64,000 nt of DNA from Prevotella sp. (GCA_017459445.1 JAFUDJ010000032.1:1-64000); one strand, 5' to 3'. Counted from the stretch's first letter, positions 48,119-56,730 are shown. A program made the numbers and translations. The notes: a model not told the origin generated them from the letters alone.

Positions 48119-50326
48119 ATGAGTAAAAAGAACGGGACAAAGCGCCTCAACAAACGGACCTTGGTGGAACGGCTGCAGGCGCTGTTTCAGCAGAACCCGA
48201 ACGAGACGTTCTCTTTCAAGCAGATATTCAAGAACCTGAAACTGATGACCCACCCGGCCAAGATGATGGCAGTGGACACGATGGAGGAGATGGCGTGGGA
48301 CGACTACCTGTCGAAGGTGTCGGACAACTCGTACCGCCTGAACCTGAAGACACAAGTGCAGGAGGGCACCTTCATCCGCAAGGCCAACGGCAAGAACTCG
48401 TTTCAGCCGGACGACGGAGGCAAGCCTATCTTTGTCAGCGAGCGCAACTCGCTGTTTGCCATGAATGGCGACCGCGTGCGGGTGGCCATGATGGCCCGCC
48501 GCGAGCACCATATCAAGGAGGCCATGGTGGTGGAAATCCTGTCGCATAAGGTCGACCAGGCCGTGGGCCGGCTGAAGGTGGAGCGCGACTATGCCTTCCT
48601 CGTGACGGAGGGTAACATCTTCATTCACGACATCCTCATCCCGAAGAAGAAGCTGAAGGGCGGCAAGGACGGCGAGAAGGCCGTGGTGCGCATCACACAG
48701 TGGCCGTCGAAGGAGTCGAAGAACATCGTCGGCGAGGTCATCGACGTCCTGGGCAAGGAAGGTGACAACAACGTAGAGATGCACGCCATCTTGGCGCAGT
48801 ACGGGCTGCCCTATAAGTATCCGAAGAACGTAGAGGAGGCCGCCAAGAAGATAGAGCCGGGCATTACGCCGGAGGAGATACGCCGCCGCGAGGACTTCCG
48901 CGACGTCTTCACCTGCACCATCGACCCCAAGGACGCCAAGGACTTCGACGACGCGCTGTCGATTCGTCAAATAGTAAATAGTAAATCGTCAAATAGTAAA
49001 TTGTTCGAGGTCGGCGTACACATTGCCGACGTGAGCCATTACGTCAAAGAGGGCAGCGTCATTGACAAGGAAGCCGTGAAGCGCGCCACCAGCGTCTATC
49101 TGGTCGACCGCACCATCCCGATGCTGCCCGAGCGGCTGTGTAACTACATCTGCTCGCTGCGCCCCGACGAGGAGAAGCTGTGCTTCAGCGTGGTCTTCGT
49201 TTTGGACGAAGACGCCAACGTCAAGGACTACCGCATCGTACATACCGTCATCAAGAGCAACCGACGCTATGCCTACGAGGAGGTGCAGGAGATACTGGAA
49301 AGTGAGAAGGCAAAAGTGAACGGCGAACAGTTTACTGCCGCCATACCCGGCGATGAAACGACTTACCACGCTTCGCTCTTCAAGCTTCACCTGCTGGCAC
49401 AGCAGCTGCGCGAGCGCCGCTTCAAGGGCGGTGCCGTGAAGTTCGACCGCGAGGAGCTGCACTTCGACATTGACAAGGACGGCAAGCCAACACGGGCGTA
49501 CTTCAAGAAGTCTACCGACGCCACCCAGCTCATCGAGGAATTCATGCTGCTGGCCAACCGGACGGTGGCCGAGTCGATAGGCCGTGTAAAAAAAGGCACC
49601 AAAGCCAAGACACTGCCCTACCGCATCCACGACCAGCCCGACCCCACAAAGCTGGAGGCGCTGCGCGAATTCGTGGTCAAGTTCGGCTATAAGATGAAGA
49701 CGTCAGGCACGAAGGGGGCCATATCGCGCTCACTGAATGCGCTGATGGACGGCTGTCAGGGCAAGAAGGAACAGAAACTCATTGAGACGGTGGCCCTGCG
49801 CGCCATGATGAAAGCCAAGTACTCGACGCACAACATCGGCCACTATGGGTTGGCCTTCGACTACTATACGCACTTTACGTCGCCCATCCGACGCTATCCC
49901 GACACGATGGTGCACCGCCTGCTGACGAAATATCAGGACGGCGGACGCTCGGCCAATCAGGAGAAGTACGAGGAGCTCTGCGAGCACTGCTCCGACATGG
50001 AGGTGGTGGCTCAGCAGGCTGAGCGCGACAGCATCAAGTACAAGATGGTGGAGTTCATGGAAGACAAGATTGGCAACGAATACGATGCCCACATCAGCGG
50101 CATCCAGTCGTACGGCATCTACTGCGAGATTGACGAGAACCACTGCGAGGGCATGGTACCGATGCGCGACCTGGACGATGACTACTATGACTTCGACGAG
50201 CGCAACTACTGCCTCGTCGGCCGGCGCCACCATAACAAGTACCAGCTGGGCGACCCCATCCGCATCAAGGTGGCACGGGCCAGTATCGAGAAGCGACAGC
50301 TGGACTTCGCACTGGCCAATGACTAA
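48119..50326 (+). CDS. rnr: Ribonuclease R (RNase II family exonuclease)
   Basis: The 735-residue product has cold-shock-like OB domains (about 70-220), the RNB catalytic core with DPKDAKDFDDALS (acidic metal-binding residues) and VGVHIADVSHYV, then FTSPIRRYPDTMVHRLL, and an S1 domain at the end. It degrades structured RNA 3' to 5'. Between DDALSIR and FEVGVHI there are about 13 extra residues (QIVNSKSSNSKL) encoded by a dispersed AT-rich repeat (48965-49003). Confidence 0.93.
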   Translation: MSKKNGTKRLNKRTLVERLQALFQQNPNETFSFKQIFKNLKLMTHPAKMMAVDTMEEMAWDDYLSKVSDNSYRLNLKTQVQEGTFIRKANGKNSFQPDDGGKPIFVSERNSLFAMNGDRVRVAMMARREHHIKEAMVVEILSHKVDQAVGRLKVERDYAFLVTEGNIFIHDILIPKKKLKGGKDGEKAVVRITQWPSKESKNIVGEVIDVLGKEGDNNVEMHAILAQYGLPYKYPKNVEEAAKKIEPGITPEEIRRREDFRDVFTCTIDPKDAKDFDDALSIRQIVNSKSSNSKLFEVGVHIADVSHYVKEGSVIDKEAVKRATSVYLVDRTIPMLPERLCNYICSLRPDEEKLCFSVVFVLDEDANVKDYRIVHTVIKSNRRYAYEEVQEILESEKAKVNGEQFTAAIPGDETTYHASLFKLHLLAQQLRERRFKGGAVKFDREELHFDIDKDGKPTRAYFKKSTDATQLIEEFMLLANRTVAESIGRVKKGTKAKTLPYRIHDQPDPTKLEALREFVVKFGYKMKTSGTKGAISRSLNALMDGCQGKKEQKLIETVALRAMMKAKYSTHNIGHYGLAFDYYTHFTSPIRRYPDTMVHRLLTKYQDGGRSANQEKYEELCEHCSDMEVVAQQAERDSIKYKMVEFMEDKIGNEYDAHISGIQSYGIYCEIDENHCEGMVPMRDLDDDYYDFDERNYCLVGRRHHNKYQLGDPIRIKVARASIEKRQLDFALAND

Positions 50327-50348
50327 CAGGGAGAAAGAGGACAAGCCA

Positions 50349-51188
50349 ATGGAGTACACGCTTAATTGCAACGGACAACTGCTGGACCTCAGCACACCGC
50401 AGGTCATGGGCATTGTGAACGTGACGCCCGACTCTTTCTATGCCGCAAGCCGCGTGCAGAGTGAGCGCGAAGTGTCGGAACGGGTCACGCAAATACTGGC
50501 TGAGGGTGGAACCATGATTGACGTGGGAGCCTGCTCCACACGGCCCGGCAGCACGCCGGCCACCGAGGCCGAGGAAGAAGAGCGGCTGCGCTGGGCACTG
50601 GCTATCGTACGCCGTGAAGTGCCACAGGCCGTGGTCAGCGTCGACACCTTCCGCCCCGACATAGCACGCATGGCTGTGGAGGAGTTCGGCGTAGACATCA
50701 TCAACGATGTCGGCCCCAATTATCATTATCAATTATCCATTATCCATTCTCAATTAAAAAACATGTTCCGCATGGTCAGCCGACTGCGTGTACCTTATAT
50801 ATATATGTCGGCCCGTAGCACGATGAAGGACATCCTGCTCGACTGTGCGGAAGCTGTTGACACGCTGCGCTCTATGGGGCAGAAGGACATCGTGCTCGAC
50901 CCAGGAATAGGCTTCGGCAAGACGCTGGAGGAGAACTATGCCGTGCTGAGGGACTTAGAGCACATGAAGATGATGGGGCTGCCGGTGCTGGTGGGCCTGT
51001 CACGGAAGTCGATGATATACCGGTTGCTGGGCAGCAGTCCCTCGGAGGCCGGCAACGGAACGACGGTGCTGAACACCGTGGCACTCATGAAGGGTGCCAG
51101 CATCCTGCGTGTCCACGATGTGCGGGAGGCTGTGGAGTGCATACGTCTGGTGGCGCCATGTAGCCCTCAGGCAATCAATTTTAAATAG
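50349..51188 (+). CDS. folP: Dihydropteroate synthase
   Basis: ATG 50349 gives 279 residues. Motifs: GIVNVTPDSF, IDVGACSTRPGS, SVDTFRP, IINDVG, LDPGIGFGKT and LVGLSRKS. The enzyme joins p-aminobenzoate to the pterin in folate synthesis and is the sulfonamide target. After NDVGPN there are about 14 residues (YHYQLSIIHSQLK) encoded by an ATTATCAATTATCCATTATCC-type intergenic repeat (50718-50757), in a loop near the active site. Confidence 0.92.
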   Translation: MEYTLNCNGQLLDLSTPQVMGIVNVTPDSFYAASRVQSEREVSERVTQILAEGGTMIDVGACSTRPGSTPATEAEEEERLRWALAIVRREVPQAVVSVDTFRPDIARMAVEEFGVDIINDVGPNYHYQLSIIHSQLKNMFRMVSRLRVPYIYMSARSTMKDILLDCAEAVDTLRSMGQKDIVLDPGIGFGKTLEENYAVLRDLEHMKMMGLPVLVGLSRKSMIYRLLGSSPSEAGNGTTVLNTVALMKGASILRVHDVREAVECIRLVAPCSPQAINFK

Positions 51189-51233
51189 ACAAACAAAGCG
51201 TAAATAGTCAATCGTTAAATAGTAAATAGCATT

Positions 51234-52010
51234 GTGTTTTTTGAATTTGGCATAAAAGACATTATCGACATCGTGCTTGTAGCCATGATGTTGTTCTATG
51301 TGTACCGGCTGATGAAGGAGTCGAGGTCACTGAATGTGTTCATGGGCATCCTGGTGTTCATCGTGCTGTGGCTCGTGGTGTCGCAGGTGCTGGAAATGAA
51401 GCTGTTAGGCAGCATCATGGACAAGCTGGTCAGCGTAGGTGTTATCGGACTTATCATTCTTTTTCAGGAGGACATCCGCAAGTTTCTTTACAACCTGGGG
51501 GCACACCAGCGCATCCAGGCCCTGCGCCGTCTGTTCTCCAGCGGTTACAAGGGAGGCGAAAAGGAAAACCTGAAGCAAGTCATCATACCCATTGTCATGT
51601 CCTGTATGTCGATGAGCAAGAAGAAGGTGGGAGCACTGATAGTCATCCAGCGCGCTACGCCGCTTGACGACATCGTGGCCACGGGGGAAAGCATCAATGC
51701 CAACATCAGCCAGCGGCTGATAGAAAACATTTTCTTCAAGAACTCACCGCTACACGATGGTGCGACAGTCATTGCCGACGGCCGCATCCGCGCCGCTGCC
51801 TGCATCCTGCCCGTATCGCACAACCTTGACATCCCAAAGGAATTGGGATTGCGCCACCGGGCTGCCTTGGGCATCACCCATGAGAGCGACTGCATAGCCA
51901 TCGTCGTCTCGGAAGAGACGGGAGGCATCAGCGTTGCTATTCGCAGCGAGTTCCAGCTACGACTGACCGCAGAAAAACTGGAAAGCATCCTGACACAGGA
52001 AATGAAGTGA
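51234..52010 (+). CDS. cdaA: Diadenylate cyclase (CdaA type)
   Basis: The start is GTG at 51234. The 258-residue protein has three membrane helices (about 10-95) and a DAC domain with HDGATVIADGRI and RHRAALGITHESD, the DGA and RHR motifs. It makes cyclic di-AMP from two ATP. folP-cdaA order is common in Bacteroidetes. A copy of the AAATAGTAAAT repeat fills the 45 bp before its start. Confidence 0.92.
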   Translation: MFFEFGIKDIIDIVLVAMMLFYVYRLMKESRSLNVFMGILVFIVLWLVVSQVLEMKLLGSIMDKLVSVGVIGLIILFQEDIRKFLYNLGAHQRIQALRRLFSSGYKGGEKENLKQVIIPIVMSCMSMSKKKVGALIVIQRATPLDDIVATGESINANISQRLIENIFFKNSPLHDGATVIADGRIRAAACILPVSHNLDIPKELGLRHRAALGITHESDCIAIVVSEETGGISVAIRSEFQLRLTAEKLESILTQEMK

Positions 52011-52023
52011 AAAGGAATAAGAG

Positions 52024-52099
52024 AGAAGCGTGAAGAGTGAAAAGTTAAAAAATAACAAGGCGGCAGCAAATTCTTCACTCTTCACTCTTCACTCTTCAT
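52024..52099. repeat. Tandem TTCACTCTT repeat with inverted partner
   Basis: GAAGAGTGAAAAG lies upstream of three TTCACTCTT units (52074-52098). The pair can form a hairpin after cdaA. Similar arrays are common intergenic repeats in Bacteroidales. The pta promoter box TACCTTTG (52108-52115) follows. Confidence 0.65.
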
Positions 52100-52156
52100 T
52101 AAAATTCGTACCTTTGCCGAAGTATGTACATTTCATATTTATAATACAAACAAACT

Positions 52157-53167
52157 ATGGATTTATTAAGTCAAATCGTTGCGCGTGCCAAAGCTAACAA
52201 GCAGCGCATCGTGCTCCCCGAGGCTGAGGAGGAGCGCACCCTGTGTGCAGCCGACCGCGTGTTGGCTGACGACATTGCAAACCTGATTCTGATTGGCAAC
52301 CCCGAGAAGGTTCACGCCCTGGCTAAGGAGAAAGGCCTGACTCACATCGACAAGGCCACACTCATTGACCCAGAGAACTGCGAGAAGAGCGAGGAGTATG
52401 CCGCTCTGCTGGCTGAGCTGCGCAAGAAGAAGGGCATGACCATTGAGCAGGCCCGCGAACTGGTGAAGAACCCGCTGTACTTAGGATGTATGATTATCAA
52501 GACGGAGGGTGCCGACGGCCAGATTAGCGGCGCACTGTCGACGACTGGCGACACGCTGCGCCCCGCCCTGCAGATTATCAAGTGTGCCCCCGGCATCACC
52601 TGTGTCAGCGGTGGCATGCTACTCATCACCAAGCAGCCGCAATACGGCGAAAACGGTGTGCTGGTTGTAGGCGATGTGGCCGTGACGCCGATGCCCGACG
52701 CCAACGAGCTGGCTCAGATTGCCGTCTGCACGGCACAGACCGCCAAGTCGGTGGCTGGTTTTGCCGACCCGCGTGTGGCCATGCTGAGCTTCTCGACCAA
52801 GGGCAGCGCCAAGCACGAGGTGGTCGACAAGGTGGTCGAGGCTACCCGACTGGCCAAGGAACTCGACCCGGCATTGAAGATTGACGGTGAGCTGCAGGCC
52901 GACGCCGCCCTCGTGCCCAGCGTAGGCCAGAAGAAGGCTCCCGGCTCAGAGATTGCCGGCAACGCCAACGTACTCGTATTCCCGAACCTGGAAGTAGGCA
53001 ACATCGGCTATAAGCTGGTACAGCGCCTCGGCGACGCCATCGCTATCGGCCCCATCCTGCAGGGCATCGCCCGTCCCGTCAACGACCTGTCGCGCGGCTG
53101 TTCGGTGGACGACATCTACTATATGGTAGCCATCACGGCCTGTCAGGCCATGGATGCCAAGAAGTAA
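52157..53167 (+). CDS. pta: Phosphate acetyltransferase
   Basis: The 336-residue product is the short single-domain form. Blocks: RIVLPEAEEERTL, KTEGADGQISGALSTTGDTLRPALQII, FSTKGSAKHE and LVFPNLEVGNIGYKLVQR. It interconverts acetyl-CoA and acetyl phosphate. It would normally be followed by ackA, but a GxxExxY gene with flanking repeats lies between them. Confidence 0.95.
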   Translation: MDLLSQIVARAKANKQRIVLPEAEEERTLCAADRVLADDIANLILIGNPEKVHALAKEKGLTHIDKATLIDPENCEKSEEYAALLAELRKKKGMTIEQARELVKNPLYLGCMIIKTEGADGQISGALSTTGDTLRPALQIIKCAPGITCVSGGMLLITKQPQYGENGVLVVGDVAVTPMPDANELAQIAVCTAQTAKSVAGFADPRVAMLSFSTKGSAKHEVVDKVVEATRLAKELDPALKIDGELQADAALVPSVGQKKAPGSEIAGNANVLVFPNLEVGNIGYKLVQRLGDAIAIGPILQGIARPVNDLSRGCSVDDIYYMVAITACQAMDAKK

Positions 53168-53214
53168 ATTAACAAATAAAAAATTTAAAGAAACAAATTA
53201 GCACTAATTGGCAC

Positions 53215-53283
53215 AAATTTAATCCACAAATTATAACAAATTTAATCCACAAATTATAACAAATTTAAACCACATATTGTAAC
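53215..53283 (+). repeat. Three 23-bp tandem repeats, left flank of GxxExxY cassette
   Basis: Three 23-bp units of AAATTTAATCCACAAATTATAAC type at 53215, 53238 and 53261, the third with four changes. They end 9 bp before the GxxExxY start. An inverted copy lies just after the gene. Confidence 0.85.
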
Positions 53284-53292
53284 TTACTCTAT

Positions 53293-53724
53293 ATGACAAG
53301 ACAAGAGTATATGGATATGTACGATGCTGTTGGCGTGGCGATGGAAGTCCATACGACATTGGGACGCGGAATGGCAGAGCAAATATGCCAGGAAGCCTTT
53401 GCCATAGAGATGGAGTTACGCGGAATGCAGATAGAGCGTGAGAAGACTTTGAGGTTGCAGTACAAAAACAGGTGGATGGAGAAAACTTATATTGCAGATT
53501 TCTATTATAAAGGAATCATTATTGAGTTTAAATATGTCGAGGAATTGTGCCCAGACCATCGTGCGCAGCTGTTCAACTATATGCGAATAGCACGTGAGGA
53601 AAGAGGCATTCTTTTTAATTTTGGCGAAAGAAACCTTCATACTGAACGCTATCTTTATCTGCCTGAGGACGACGATTTCGTACTCATCACCCACGACAAC
53701 TACAAGCTGTATATTACGGATTAA
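53293..53724 (+). CDS. GxxExxY-family PD-(D/E)xK-like protein
   Basis: The 143-residue product has the family start (HTTLGRGMAEQICQEAF) in which the name-giving Tyr is Cys (G26-E29-C32), then a nuclease-like core YIADFYYKGIIIEFKYVEEL with D69, E78 and K80 in PD-ExK spacing, and H89...QLFNYM. The family is widespread with unknown function and often many copies per genome. It is inserted between pta and ackA, with inverted repeats on both sides and lower GC than its neighbours. Confidence 0.85.
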   Translation: MTRQEYMDMYDAVGVAMEVHTTLGRGMAEQICQEAFAIEMELRGMQIEREKTLRLQYKNRWMEKTYIADFYYKGIIIEFKYVEELCPDHRAQLFNYMRIAREERGILFNFGERNLHTERYLYLPEDDDFVLITHDNYKLYITD

Positions 53725-53727
53725 TTT

Positions 53728-53775
53728 GTTATAATTTGTGGATTAAATTAGTGCCAATTTGTTGCAATTTGTTTC
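53728..53775 (-). repeat. Inverted right flank of GxxExxY cassette
   Basis: GTTATAATTTGTGGATTAAATT (53728-53749, given in two parts as GTTATAATTTG and TGGATTAAATT) is the reverse complement of the left unit. The sequence AGTGCCAATTTGTTGCAATTTGTTTC beyond it also mirrors the left outer flank (GAAACAAATTAGCACTAATTGG near 53190-53211). Confidence 0.8.
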
Positions 53776-53791
53776 AAAAAAACAGAATCTT

Positions 53792-54982
53792 ATGAAGATA
53801 TTAGTTTTGAATTGTGGTTCGTCCTCTATCAAGTATGCACTGTACAACATGGACGACAAGAGTGTGATGACCAGTGGTGGTGCCGAGCGTGTAGGCTTGG
53901 ACGGTGCCTTTGTAAAGGTGAAGCTGGCCAACGGCGAGAAGAAACAGATTATGCACGACATTCCCGAGCATACCGAGGGTGTGAAGTTCATATTCTCGCT
54001 GCTGACTGACCCTGAGATTGGCGTTATCAAGAGCCTCGACGAGATTGATGCCGTGGGCCACCGCATGGTGCACGGCGGTGAGAAGTTCAACAAGTCTGTC
54101 GTGCTGACCGACGAGGTGCTGAAGGCTTTCGAGGAATGCTCTGACCTCGCTCCCCTGCACAATCCCGCCAACCTGAAGGGTGTCAACGCCGTGAAGGAGC
54201 TGATGCCGGGTCTGCCGCAGGTGGGTGTGTTCGACACCGCCTTCCATCAGACCATGCCTGCCAAGGCTTACATGTACGCCATTCCCTACGAGCTGTACGA
54301 GAAGTACGGCGTGCGCCGCTATGGCTTCCACGGAACGAGCCACCGCTATGTGTCGGCCCGCGCCCTGGAGTTCCTTGGCATGAAGCCCGAAGGCACAAAA
54401 GTCATCACCTGCCACGTGGGTAACGGCGGCAGTATCGCTGCTGTTGTCGATGGCAAGTGCGTAGACACCTCGATGGGTCTCACTCCGCTGGAAGGTCTCG
54501 TCATGGGCACCCGCTCTGGCGACATCGACGGCGGTGCCGTGACGTTCTTAGAGAAGAAGTTGGGCTTGGATGCCGACGGCATGTCGAACCTGCTTAACAA
54601 GAAGAGCGGTGTGGCTGGTATCACGGGCGGCAGCTCTGACATGCGCGACGTGGAGAACGCTGCCAAGGCTGGCGAGCCTCGTGCCGTGCTGGCTCAGGAC
54701 ATGTACTTCTACCGCATCAAGAAGTATATCGGTGCCTACGCTGCTGCCATGGGCGGTGTCGACGTCATCGTCTTCACGGCCGGCGTCGGCGAGAACCAGC
54801 TGTCCATGCGCTCTGCCGTCTGCGAGGGCCTGGAGTTCCTGGGCGTCAAGTTCGACGAGTCGAAGAACACCAAGCGTGGCGAGGAGTGCATCCTTTCTGC
54901 CGACGACTCGAAGGTGAAGGTTGTCGTCATTCCCACCGACGAGGAGCTGATGATAGCCACCGACACCATGAACCTGCTGTAA
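53792..54982 (+). CDS. ackA: Acetate kinase
   Basis: ATG 53792 gives 396 residues. Motifs: LVLNCGSSSIKYAL, AVGHRMVHGG, GVFDTAFHQTMP, YGFHGTSHRYVS and FTAGVGENQ. It makes acetate and ATP from acetyl phosphate. It must now be read through the GxxExxY cassette or use a promoter within the right repeat. Confidence 0.95.
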   Translation: MKILVLNCGSSSIKYALYNMDDKSVMTSGGAERVGLDGAFVKVKLANGEKKQIMHDIPEHTEGVKFIFSLLTDPEIGVIKSLDEIDAVGHRMVHGGEKFNKSVVLTDEVLKAFEECSDLAPLHNPANLKGVNAVKELMPGLPQVGVFDTAFHQTMPAKAYMYAIPYELYEKYGVRRYGFHGTSHRYVSARALEFLGMKPEGTKVITCHVGNGGSIAAVVDGKCVDTSMGLTPLEGLVMGTRSGDIDGGAVTFLEKKLGLDADGMSNLLNKKSGVAGITGGSSDMRDVENAAKAGEPRAVLAQDMYFYRIKKYIGAYAAAMGGVDVIVFTAGVGENQLSMRSAVCEGLEFLGVKFDESKNTKRGEECILSADDSKVKVVVIPTDEELMIATDTMNLL

Positions 54983-55056
54983 AAAGCAGCAAATCAACAG
55001 AGCGGCGAATTATACGAAGCCCGTCCGGCATTTGTATAATTTGCTGCTTTTTTTAT
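54983..55056 (+). terminator. Nested terminator after ackA
   Basis: AAAAGCAGCA and TGCTGCTTTTTTT are the outer arms; AATTATAC and GTATAATT pair inside. Confidence 0.7.
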
Positions 55057-55113
55057 TTTAAAAACGTGATGGATTTTTTGGCTATTAAGTAGAATTCGCG
55101 TACCTTTGCAGTG

Positions 55114-55644
55114 ATGAACAAGATGGGGCGATGGCTCGTTTGGCTGAGTCGCATACACCACTGTCGGGGATTCGGCATTCAGTCGCCTACCGACTATGCC
55201 TTCGTTCGCTATGTAGTGAACGAGCATTGGCCGTATTATGCCTATGAGACGCTGCACGAGGACGACTGGCTCAGAGGAAAGCTGGGGCGGCTGTATCTCC
55301 GGCTGGCCAACTGGCGGCAGCCACGGCAGATAGTCGCCGACCAATACGAGCGCTACTGGACGGCAGGATGCAGGACGGCACGCATCGTTGACAGCATAGT
55401 ACATCTCGACGGAGCGGTTGAGCTGGCCCATCTGTACGTCGATGACCGCGACCGGTGGGAGCAGCTTGCTGCCCGTTGTGACGAGTTGTCGGTAGTCGTT
55501 GTTGAGGGCATCTACCGCAACTGGCAGCAGTGGAATGCCATCGTTGGCGATGAGCGCACTGGAGTGACTTTCAACCTGTTTTACTGCGGTATCGTATTCT
55601 TTGACAAAAAACGTCACAAGCACAACTATAATATTAACTTCTAA
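55114..55644 (+). CDS. Bacteroidetes protein with GFGIQSP motif, possibly a reduced methyltransferase
   Basis: The 176-residue product starts MNKMGRWLVWLSRIHHCRGFGIQSPTDYAFVRYVV. This opening is shared with Bacteroidetes proteins labelled as class I SAM-dependent methyltransferases, but the glycine-rich SAM loop is not seen here and the product is shorter than usual (about 230). The promoter box TACCTTTG (55101-55108) ends 5 bp before the ATG, so the mRNA is probably leaderless. Function uncertain. Confidence 0.55.
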   Translation: MNKMGRWLVWLSRIHHCRGFGIQSPTDYAFVRYVVNEHWPYYAYETLHEDDWLRGKLGRLYLRLANWRQPRQIVADQYERYWTAGCRTARIVDSIVHLDGAVELAHLYVDDRDRWEQLAARCDELSVVVVEGIYRNWQQWNAIVGDERTGVTFNLFYCGIVFFDKKRHKHNYNINF

Positions 55645-55653
55645 GACAAGACC

Positions 55654-56217
55654 ATGAACATAACAAAAGTTTACACTCGTGGTGGTGACAAGGGCCAGAC
55701 CTCGCTGGTCGGCGGACAGCGTGTGTCGAAAGCCAGCATCCGCCTGGAGTCGTATGGCACCGTCGACGAGTTGAGTTCACATTTAGGGCTGTTGGCTGCC
55801 ATGCTGCCTGACGGCCATGAGCAGGATTTGGTGCTGCGCATACAGAACACCCTCTTCAATGTTGGCACCAATCTCGCTACCGACCAAGAGCAGACACCGC
55901 TATACCCGTCGGCACATCTGCCGGAAGGAGAGACGGAACTATTGGAGAAAGAGGTGGATACCATCATGCAGGAGTTACCCGAACGCCATGGCTTCATCTT
56001 GCCGGGAGGAACACAGGCTGCCGCCCAGGCCCATGTCTGCCGCACAGTCTGCCGCAGAGCCGAGCGGTGTATCGTTGCCTTATCGGAAGTCGCCAAGGTG
56101 TCGCCCGAAGTGCAGCAATATATCAACCGCCTGAGCGATTATCTCTTTGTTTTGGCCCAAAAGTTGAATTTTATTGCAGGCAAGAGTGAAAAAACATGGC
56201 AGAACGCTTGCAAATAA
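55654..56217 (+). CDS. PduO-type ATP:cob(I)alamin adenosyltransferase
   Basis: The 187-residue product has KVYTRGGDKGQTSLVGG, ESYGTVDELSSHLG and FILPGGTQAAAQAHVCRTVCRRAER, the PduO signature with the ATP-binding and cobalamin-facing residues. It forms adenosylcobalamin. It follows its neighbour by 9 bp. Confidence 0.92.
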   Translation: MNITKVYTRGGDKGQTSLVGGQRVSKASIRLESYGTVDELSSHLGLLAAMLPDGHEQDLVLRIQNTLFNVGTNLATDQEQTPLYPSAHLPEGETELLEKEVDTIMQELPERHGFILPGGTQAAAQAHVCRTVCRRAERCIVALSEVAKVSPEVQQYINRLSDYLFVLAQKLNFIAGKSEKTWQNACK

Positions 56218-56263
56218 GAAAAAATATATTACTTTTGCAGCCTAATTAAACAAAAAGTAATTT

Positions 56264-56284
56264 GTAAATCGTCAAATAGTAAAT
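56264..56284. repeat. Dispersed AT-rich repeat, short copy
   Basis: Twenty-one bases containing AATCGTCAAATAGTAAAT are identical to 48981-49001 inside rnr. It lies just before the DUF2795 gene. Confidence 0.8.
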
Positions 56285-56291
56285 AATTATT

Positions 56292-56513
56292 ATGTATTGG
56301 ACACTTGAATTAGCTTCAAAACTCGAAGATGCACCTTGGCCCGCTACCAAGGACGAACTCATAGATTATGCCATCCGCTCAGGCGCCCCACTGGAGGTGC
56401 TGGAAAACTTACAGGAGATAGAAGACGAGGGCGACGTCTACGAAAGCATTGAGGACATCTGGCCCGACTATCCCACCAAGGAGGATTTCCTATTCAACGA
56501 GGATGAATATTAG
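56292..56513 (+). CDS. DUF2795 small acidic protein
   Basis: The 73-residue product (MYWTLELASKLEDAPWPATKDELIDYAIRSG...) matches the DUF2795 fold (helix-turn-helix-like, LPATKDELIDYA), followed by an acidic tail. Bacteroidetes often have it as a single core gene. Function unknown. A near-perfect hairpin terminator follows. Confidence 0.85.
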   Translation: MYWTLELASKLEDAPWPATKDELIDYAIRSGAPLEVLENLQEIEDEGDVYESIEDIWPDYPTKEDFLFNEDEY

Positions 56514-56547
56514 GCGGTCTTTTTAAACGTAACTAATTGAGATTCAA

Positions 56548-56586
56548 CGAGGTGTGCAAAATATTATTTTTTGCACACCTCGTTTT
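56548..56586 (+). terminator. Terminator after DUF2795 gene
   Basis: GAGGTGTGCAAAA pairs with TTTTTGCACACCTC and is followed by GTTTTT. It marks the end of the core region. Confidence 0.8.
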
Positions 56587-56664
56587 TATGCCCAAAAGTG
56601 CCGTTTTTAGTGGCTCAATAATGGCACAAACGGCCAAAATTAGGCTTATTTAGGGGAGGAAAAC

Positions 56665-56722
56665 GAATTATTTGCACAATAATCGGTACCTTTGCAAAAT
56701 CCTCTTTTGGTGCAAATAATTC
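56665..56722. promoter_or_regulatory. Inverted repeats around the integrase promoter
   Basis: GAATTATTTGCAC (56665-56677) and GTGCAAATAATTC (56710-56722) are perfect 13-bp inverted copies. Between them lies TACCTTTG (56687-56694), a promoter box. They may be integrase arm or core sites, or operators. Confidence 0.65.
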
Positions 56723-56730
56723 TGAAAAGT

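Noticed and set aside
48101..48970. 289-residue minus-strand ORF under rnr
   Set aside because: It is a leucine/valine/histidine-rich shadow of the rnr codons.
53215..53283. Short CRISPR array
   Set aside because: The three 23-bp units are back to back with no spacers and the unit recurs inverted beyond the gene. No cas gene is near.
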